Source: Tolypeutes matacus
Taxonomy: Eukaryota; Chordata; Mammalia; Cingulata; Chlamyphoridae
Assembly: GCA_026826555.1 (NCBI GenBank)
Contig: JAKSZT010053928.1
Location: 4,590,854-4,654,853, forward strand
Reading direction: 5' to 3'
DNA length: 64,000 nt
In this document: piece after piece, positions 56,690 to 64,000 of the stretch
Layout of the letters: each line of letters starts with the position of its first letter
Numbering within the stretch: position 1 is the stretch's first letter
The notes under the pieces: generated by a model
Told to the model about the DNA's origin: nothing
Database searches by the model: none
The model's input: the letters and a program-made list of their open reading frames with translations, nothing else
Made by a program: the position numbers and the translations under genes

Positions 56690-58139
56690 TACTCTTTCTG
56701 CCTCTTTTCCCTTCTCCTTCTGGAATTCCCATGACATGTATGTTGTTGCACTTTGTGTTGTCATTCAACTCTCTGAGCCCCTGCTCAATTTTTTCCATTC
56801 TTTTCTCTCTTTAATTTTAGCTGTTCTGTCTTTGGTATCACTTATTCTTTCTTCTTTCATTTCAAGTCTGCTTTTGTATACCTCGAATGTGTTTTTTATC
56901 TCATCTATTGTGTCTTTCATTCCCATGAGCTCTGTTACTTTTCTGTTCAGGATTTCAAATTCTTTGTGTTCACTCAATGTCTTCTTGATGTCATTTATCT
57001 TTTTAACTATATTGCCTTTCAACTCATTAATTTGATTTTGGAAATTTGTGCACATCTTGCTGATTAGTTCTCTGAAATTCCGCGTCTCTTTTGGGGCTTT
57101 GATGTGTTCCTATTCTTGGGCCATGTCTTCTGTTTGCTTAGTATGGCTCGTAATTTTTTGCTGATATCTAGGCATCTGATTAGGATGCAGTTTACTCAGA
57201 TGCTCAGTCTCTTTCTCTTTTGTAGGGATTTAGTGGCAGGAGGCTGTGGGTTACTACTGCTTTTTGATTTTTGGCTTGACCTGGATTGTTAGGATTGTCT
57301 TGCTGGTTGCTCAAAACTGGGCACTGGACCTAGTAATTGATTTTAGGGTTGCTTCCTAGGGCCTTGGGCAGGGAAGCTATAGAGGCTGGAAAAAAGCCTT
57401 TCCTACTTCTTTTTAATTTTCTTGTTTGCACTTCCTTAATCCGCAAGGAGATGGCGCTCTTTGGCAGCTCTCAGTTCAATGCCTGGTGAGAGTGTATTTG
57501 TTGCAGCACAGTCTGGATCAATGCATTAGAGCTTCCTCTCTGGAGGCTAGGAGCCTTGTAATTCAAACTTTCTCTGAGACAGTTCTCCAGCCTTCTTTAG
57601 CCAGGAAAAGGCAGCTCCCTCCCTTTTCCTGACTAGGAGATATTTCCACTCCCCTCTGAGTCCTCAACAATCAGTCCCTGTTAGTAGAGGAGGAGATTGG
57701 GAGGGTTGTATATCTTTAGCCCCTTGCAGGCTCCAAGGCAAACAATGGCTCAATACCACCTGGCCTGGAAGGGCTCTTGGGACACAGCAGGCCAAATTTG
57801 TGAGTCAAAAGCTGAGTCAGCCTTAGGCTGTGTCCCTCTCTTTCTCCTTTCCTGGGGTGGTAGATCCTTGGAGGCCCCTTTGTCTATAGTCAAGGCCCAG
57901 AGGCCCGAGAATTCTAAAGTGTCTTTAGTGTGGGGGAGGGTGCCGACAGCAGCAGCCACAGGTTTCAACTCACGGTTCTGTCTTCTGCGATTTCCCTCCT
58001 TTGTCCCTCTCTCTTCTGGGTGGTGTCCAGCCTTCGCCTGCTGTCCTAAAGCCTAGAAGATCTTTTTCGGGGCTGTTTCAGCCTGTCTTCTAGCTATTTT
58101 TCTGGAGAAGAGTTTCCCGTGTCTTACTAGTCCGCCATC
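56690..58139 (-). mobile_element. L1 5' UTR and ORF1 N-terminal region
   Basis: The minus strand starts at 58139 near 'GGAAGATGGCGGACTAGTAAG', the typical beginning of an L1 5' UTR. It continues for about 1 kb of GC-moderate UTR and then into ORF1: 57055-56765 is open and encodes a coiled-coil-like segment (FQNQINELKGNIVKKIND followed by heptad-like repeats). ORF2 and the 3' end are missing, so this is a 5' fragment, unusual because most L1 copies lose the 5' side. No intact ORF1 is present. Confidence 0.85.
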
Positions 58140-58164
58140 TTCCCGGAAGTCCACGTAAGTTCTT

Positions 58165-58262
58165 TTTTTTTTTTTTTTTTACCGGGAGGTACCGGGGATC
58201 GAACCCCGGTCTCTCCATATGGTAGACGGACGACGAACCTTTTGAGCCACATCCATTTCCCT
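58165..58262 (-). mobile_element. DAS SINE at the 5' edge of an L1, 13-bp TSD
   Basis: The minus strand begins GGGAAATGGATGTGGCTCAA, with B-box GGGTTCGATCCCC and poly(A). cacgtaagttctt occurs at 58152-58164 and exactly again at 58263-58275. Confidence 0.92.
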
Positions 58263-58854
58263 CACGTAAGTTCTTAATAGACTTTTTGAGCAAAATAATT
58301 TAGGAACTTTCAAGTGTAGTTTCTGAGTTTAGTTTGTACTGATTTCCAATGGCAACAGTTTGAAAAAGACTGGGAATTTTAAAATAAAATTTCTATGACT
58401 AGAGAAATCTAGACTACATTATGTGACTTGTAAAATAAAACTATTTTAAATTTATGCTTTTTGTCACACTTATTATTGTCTTAGTATTTTATGGAAAAAT
58501 AGTGCTCATAGATTTATGGTTAATTCCTTGAGGGTGATACTTTCCTTCAGTCTCAAATTCCTATTTATTTTAACATTGTTAAGTATAATAGTAGTATTTG
58601 TTTTGATCTAGTGATGTAATTTAAACCATATAGTAGTAGAGGTAAGCCAGTTTAACTCATTAGATGCATCTTCAACAAATGGCTGTTTTTTTTTAATTCT
58701 TCTCCCTTTAATTTGTTTTCTGAAGTTATATATTCCATTTATGATTAACCAAATTTACATGTTAATATAGCCAGTAATAATAATGCAAATAATTCTGAGT
58801 AGATACAACAGAATGGAAATTACCTGATGTCTGATCTTCATTAGAATGCTTTCT

Positions 58855-59085
58855 TTTTATTTTTAAAGAAGCTTTAGATTGCATAAATGTTACCTAAAAT
58901 ATAGGGGATTCCGATATGTCCCACCCCTTCCCCCTCCCACACTTTCCCATATTAACAACATCTTTCATTAATGTACATTTGCGCAATTGATGACCACATA
59001 TCGAAGCATTGTTATTAACTGTGGACTATAGTTTACACTCTGCCCCCCCCCCAATTTTATAGGTTATGACAAAATATATAAATTT
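58855..59085 (-). mobile_element. Xenarthran L1-type 3' end, short copy
   Basis: 'ttttaaagaagctttagattgcataaatgttacctaaaatataggggattcc' and 'taacaacatctttcattaatg' match the start of the element at 39275 in the same orientation. Confidence 0.7.
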
Positions 59086-59764
59086 TTAGTACCATGTTAC
59101 TTTTAGTCTAAGACAACAACTTTATTATAGCTTGTTGTCTAAGTTACTTGGTTATTTTAGTGGTTCTTGTGGACCTTTTTTGTACTTACCTTCATTTTAC
59201 GAGGGTGCTTGATAGTGATACTTATAGATACTCATAGAACTTATATCTCTAAATTTTATGAATAATATCATAATCCTACTGGCAATCTAGATTAGAGAAG
59301 TCATTCAATCATTAAATGTTTGAGGGTATGCTACAGTATTCCAGGTAATGTTCTCTAGGTTCTTTGGCTATAACAGTGAAAAAGACAGAGTCCCCACTCT
59401 CATGAATCTTGTATTTTAGTCGTGAAAGACAAGCAAATACTCTAATTTTAGGTAATTAGTGGTATGAAGAAAATAGGGTTATAGAATAGTAGGGAATAAG
59501 AAAAAACTAGAGAATGGATGACTGTTTTAGATAGGGTGGCTAGGAAATACCTGCTTCTTGAACATAGGTGCAGGGTTAACTCCTTTCCGTTTCCTGGTAG
59601 AAAGATCCTAGTCATTTTGATTCTGTCTCTACCATATTTCTGTGATTGATTCTTCCTTTGCATTCTCATTGTTAGTCTGGATATTAAATGTTTTCCTGGG
59701 CTATTGTTATAGCATCTAATCTGTTTTCCATGATAGTAATCTTTCCTCTACCCAGTGCATTAAA

Positions 59765-60345
59765 TTTTTTTCTTTTTAATTTTACTTTTTAAATAGTCAA
59801 TATCTGCACAAGGCACAAATTCAGAAGGTGTAACAGGGTAATCAATAAAAAGTTTCTTTGCCTCTTTATCTTAACCCCCTATTTCCCCTCCCTAGAGGTA
59901 ACTGTGTTACCTCTTTTGTTACCAATTTTGTTTTTTATTTTTTAAATAGAATATCTCTAGAAGGCTACATTTACAAATATTAACAGACCTGTACATTCTC
60001 CCCCATTCCCTGAAATTGTACCATGCTATATCCACTCTTCTGTATTTTGAAAATTTATGTTGGATATCTTTTGATATTACAAGTATAGAGCTATCTCATT
60101 CTTAGCAATGGTAATAATTCTCTTGAACAGATGTCTTGTATTTAAAAATATCCTTATTAATGGGTGTTTTTGGTGTTTTAATTATTTCAAATAATGCTGC
60201 AGTGAATATGCTTATACACATGTATTTTTTTTCCCTCTTAGAGCAAGTATGTATATCTGAAGCATATACATCTAGAAGCAAAATTCCTGGCTTAGAGGAT
60301 ATATGCATTTTTAACTTTGGAAGATACTGGAAGTTATCCATTTTA
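59765..60345 (-). mobile_element. Old L1 3' region
   Basis: Antisense L1 text: 'atttttaaatagtcaatatctgcac ... aggtaactgtgttacctc', 'tattaatgggtgtttttggtg', 'ataatgctgcagtgaatatgcttatacac' and 'gaagcaaaattcctggcttagaggatatatgcatttttaactttgg'. Confidence 0.75.
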
Positions 60346-60527
60346 TCCTGTACATCAGTCCCTTCCCTAAACACAGTCATATTGCCTTCTTAAAAATCTT
60401 CACTGGCTCTTCCATTGCCTTTAAATTGAAGTATATTGAGTCTACAAATAGGTCTAGAGCTCCTGTTGTAAGGGATACAAAAAATATGCTACATCTTGCA
60501 TTTAACCCACAATCTAACAGGTTAGAC

Positions 60528-60761
60528 CATCATTTCTTAACCTCCTTTCTATTGATACTTTGGACCTGATAATTCATTGTTATGGGGTGGGGTTGTCCTC
60601 CGCATTGTGGGATGTTTAGCAGCATCCCTGGTTTCTACCCATTAGATCCATAGTACCCACTCCCACCTCCCAGTTGTGACAATAAAAAAATGGTTTTTAG
60701 ACGTTGCCAAATGTCCCTTGGAGGGCAAAAATCCCTCTGTCCTGCCAGTTGAGAACTACTG
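60528..60761 (-). mobile_element. MER20 hAT-Charlie element with 8-bp TSD
   Basis: The + strand reads as the complement of MER20: 'tttcttaacctcctttctattgatactttggacctgataattcattg', 'gggatgtttagcagcatccctgg', 'ttgccaaatgtcccttggagggcaaaa' and 'cagttgagaactactg'. ggttagac (60520-60527) and tgttagac (60762-60769) form the duplication (7/8). Confidence 0.88.
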
Positions 60762-62924
60762 TGTTAGACATGTAGATGAATTTTATGTGTTAAATAATAT
60801 ACTAATATTGAGCCACAGTACTTTGCCATCACCTTTCCTGCCTCCTACCTCCTTTAAATTACCCTTTGTTTAATAGGTGTATTTGCTTCATTTTGTATTG
60901 TAGTTAATTGTTAACATAACTGTCTCCTTTTGGAATCCAGCATTCATTTTTTTATTCATATGTCTAGCTGTGCTTTTTTTTTTAAGAATGGAAAATTGAA
61001 CAAATATAAGTAATAGATACAGAATAAACCTTGATTTATGTGGTAATATGTAATGTAAATTTTACCTGTTTGCTTCTGAAGTAATTTTGTCCAGATATAT
61101 GAGATGCTACCAGTTGTGTAATTGTGTTATTTATTTAATTTTTTTGTTTTGTGTATTTGTGTTAAATATGTAGCTTTTTAAAGGTCCTTGACAATTAGAG
61201 TTGTTTTACAAATGAACCTAAAAACCTGTAGGGAAAAACTGAGAGAAGCAATAGGAATTTTAGACTTAGCTTTGCCAGCATTTGAGGGAATTTAGAATTA
61301 GATGACCTCCCTCTCCTAAAGTTTTTTTTTTTTTTTTTTAACATTACAGTTTTCATATACATATTCTAACAATAACATGAGAGAATTTAAAATATGAAAT
61401 TTTTATCTTTTAGTGTTACATACTGAAATATTTATGTGTGGAATGTTGTATTTGGATTTGTTTGAAATTAAATACGGAGAGTGTGGAGTATAGATGAATC
61501 AGAATTGGCCCAGAGTTGATTATTGAGGCTGGGTGATGGGTATTATTGGGTGGAGTTTGTTATGCTGTTCTACCTTTGTATGTATTTTTTTCCATAATAA
61601 AAAAATTTTTTTTATAAAAATGTGGGTTATATCCTCATGGTTTTGGTAGTAGAAATTTTGGATTATTAAAAAACAGTTTTTATAATGAAGTTTAGCATAC
61701 AAGTAAGAATGGACTTTAATTTTGGTGCTTGAATCCCATGTGAAGGTTGGGTTAGTGAGCCTTATTCATAGTAACAGCCTAGATTGGGTGTGAGTACTTA
61801 ATTTGCATCATAAGTGACAAGAGGATTTATGGGTTTTTGAAAACCTTGAGGGTGGATTTAGACTATTTAAACTATATCCCTACTTTATTTCCTATTTTAT
61901 AAAGAAGCTAGTTGATAAATTTCATGGGTTAGTCATTCATAGTAAACTTCTGTGAAGTGTTCTTGGTTTTTTCTTGTGTATGAAGGAGAAAGCCAGATAC
62001 ATATTTTTTATAAATGCTGCTGGTGCTTAAAAGTTTGTATGGGCTTTATTTGTGTGAAGGGATAGTAAATCCTCAAGAACTTGAGAGAAAAGGTGAATAA
62101 GTTTCTTAGAGTGGAACTGTATTTAGTCAAATTACTTTCTTGATAGTGTGGGCTCTATAAGGATGTGCATATTCTCCAGCTTATAGATTTGGGAGGGGGG
62201 GGATGGTGGTATTTAAAGCAGACACACGAAACAATAATTGACTATAAATCAATGTAATAAGTTCCTAAATTGTATAATACTGATAATTGTGTAGAAATAC
62301 AGAGGAATGGGAGATCAAAAAGGGCTGCAGTTGTCAGGAAGACTTCATGGGAGTGGGGGTGACTTGATAAGAGAAGTTAAAGAGGAATTGAAGTACTTGT
62401 TTGCCCAGAGGAAGTAAAAGGAATGGTATTTGAGCTCTTTTCACATCATTTTTCAATAGCTTTTATCAATCTTCAGAAACTTTGTAAAGGGGAAAATTTT
62501 GTTCCACGGTAAAGAAACTTCATTTATTTTATCTAGTAGCAGAAGTAGTTTACTTAACGTAGTATCACCCTATCTTCTCAAGCCAACTTTATCATTGGAT
62601 TTGTGTTTTGGGGAAGGTTTATATCAGAATAAAAGGAAAAGTTAAAAAGTACATTTCCTTGAAGACTTAGTTTGAAAGCTTAAAATCATGACTAAAAAGT
62701 GAGTGTGGTAGTCATTAGTTTTGTCTTCCCGAGGTCACCCAAGTTAGGTGTATAACTCTGTAGCTTGTTTTGGCCATGAAGTGTGCAATAATCACTGTGC
62801 GCTCGGTCTTGATCCCTAAGTGACGAAAACATGCAGTATACCTTCAGCTGACCCATAGTGGACATGAATGAAAAATAAACCTTTGTTCCAGATTTCAGGA
62901 GTTGTTTGTTACTGCAACTTAATT

Positions 62925-63035
62925 TTGCCCTGTACTGTCTAATATAGTAGTTACAAGCTCCATGATGTTCTTGAACACATGAAATGTGGCTAGTCCAAAT
63001 TAGGTATGCTGTAAGTATAAAATACAAACAGGATT
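62925..63035. mobile_element. hAT scrap related to 22498
   Basis: 'gtactgtctaatatagtagttacaagctccatg ... aaatgtggctagtccaaattag' matches the terminal part of the hAT family at 22498-22698. Confidence 0.5.
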
Positions 63036-64000
63036 TTGAAGAGTTCAGTATGAAAAAAAAAAGAGAGAGAAAAATAGCTCAAATAAATTTTACACTGATG
63101 TGTGTTGAAATGGTGATTATTTTGGATATATTGGGTTAAATGAAATATTTTAAATTAATTTCACTTTTTTTTTTTTTTTTTTACTTTTATAATGTGACTT
63201 TTAGAAGATTTAAAATTACATATATAACTTGTATTATATTTCTGTTGGATAATACCGATATAAAAAAAAAAAAACCTCAAATATTCAAATGTGTTATAGT
63301 GTTAAGGATCAGGCAACAAGGAAACTGGTATTAGAGGTAGGAAGATGACGATATAGAGGAGAAACATTTGGTAAAATATGCCTGCAGAACTTGAGAGGCA
63401 AGTAATGTAGCTTAATGCATTTGTAGCTCTTGGGGGAAGAGGTTGGAAAAAAAAATTGTAGTTACTGTTAGTGCTCTTTGACAAGGTATTATAAGGAAAA
63501 GATGAGCTCAGAAAAGAATTGGCCTGTTTGCAAGCGGGAATGAGAAGCAATAAAGATTTGAGTCCAGAAATTTGGGGGAAGCAACTGCTTCTGTTTCTCG
63601 TTTCCAGTTAGTAAGAGATGAAACTGAGAAGGCCTTTGAGTAAATAATTGAAACTCAGTCTTATGGATAGGTTTAAATCAAAGTTTATGACCATTACTCC
63701 CATTGTTAAAACTTCTGAATGGATTAAAGTGACTCTTTAAAGAGTAAAGGGCTGTAAACGAAAGGAGTGCTGCCTTTCATTTGGGTCAGAGAAAAAAAGG
63801 CTAAAGGTATGACTTCTCTTCTAAAGCAAGGTAAGCTATAACTGTACCCAGTTTAAATAGAGAGGAATAAGCACAGTCTCATGGTACAAGAAAGCAAAGA
63901 AATGTAGTAAATCTAAGAAGCATATCTAGGGAAAAGCTGTAGTTCTGGAACTACACTTGGAACTGGCTAGAACCAAATGGATAAGAAGCCTTCTAAGTTT

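Larger units (their letters stand above)
42895..64000 (+). other. SP3: SP3 intron 4 (partial, runs off the right edge)
   Basis: At least 21.1 kb of intron with donor GTATGT. It contains a hAT transposase relic, several L1 fragments including a 5' UTR/ORF1 end, composite retroposon copy C, four recent SINEs and an ERV-like stretch. The exon starting DIRIKEEEPD and the zinc-finger exons are not found before 64000. From about 60780 to the end the sequence is mostly unique AT-rich DNA with one hAT scrap (62925-63035). Confidence 0.85.

Overview
This is a stretch of a placental mammal nuclear genome, most likely an armadillo or close xenarthran. The evidence is the many tRNA-derived SINEs of the DAS type described from armadillos (RNA-sense start near GGATGTGGCTCAA, tRNA-like B box, A-rich tail, target-site duplications), together with mammal-wide MIR, L1, L3/CR1 and hAT fossils. 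There are no bacterial-style genes, no CRISPR array and no tRNA or rRNA gene.

The only protein-coding gene recognised is the 5' part of SP3 (Sp/KLF zinc-finger transcription factor), on the + strand. Coding exons 1-4 are at 32234-32240, 32831-32961, 33445-33570 and 41535-42894. They join in frame with GT/AG boundaries and encode residues 1-541 plus the first base of codon 542: the N-terminus and both glutamine-rich activation regions. The exons for the SUMO/repressor region and the three C2H2 zinc fingers lie beyond the right edge. The first exons sit in a CpG island (about 31480-33720) with CCAAT, GC-box and E2F-like motifs and a 9-codon upstream ORF just before the SP3 start.

Layout: 1-31480 is intergenic DNA upstream of SP3, built mainly of retroposons; 31480-33720 is the promoter/CpG island with exons 1-3; 33571-41534 is intron 3, repeat-poor for this window; 41535-42894 is the large exon 4; 42895-64000 is intron 4, repeat-rich.

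The most unusual material is repeat biology. Three copies (7918-8884, 24899-25845, about 51457-52735) belong to one composite retroposon family with a shared 5' boundary. In RNA sense it has a 5' module containing a 10-bp hairpin, a DAS-like tRNA unit, a GC-rich tandem repeat (about 3 to 8 units), a second tRNA-like unit, an L1-like 3' tail and poly(A). Two copies have clear target-site duplications. The plan resembles primate SVA elements but uses different parts. Other items are a processed U6 snRNA pseudogene nested in an L1-type insert nested in an older L1, a broken hAT transposase relic in SP3 intron 4, solo LTRs, and candidate processed mRNA 3' ends.
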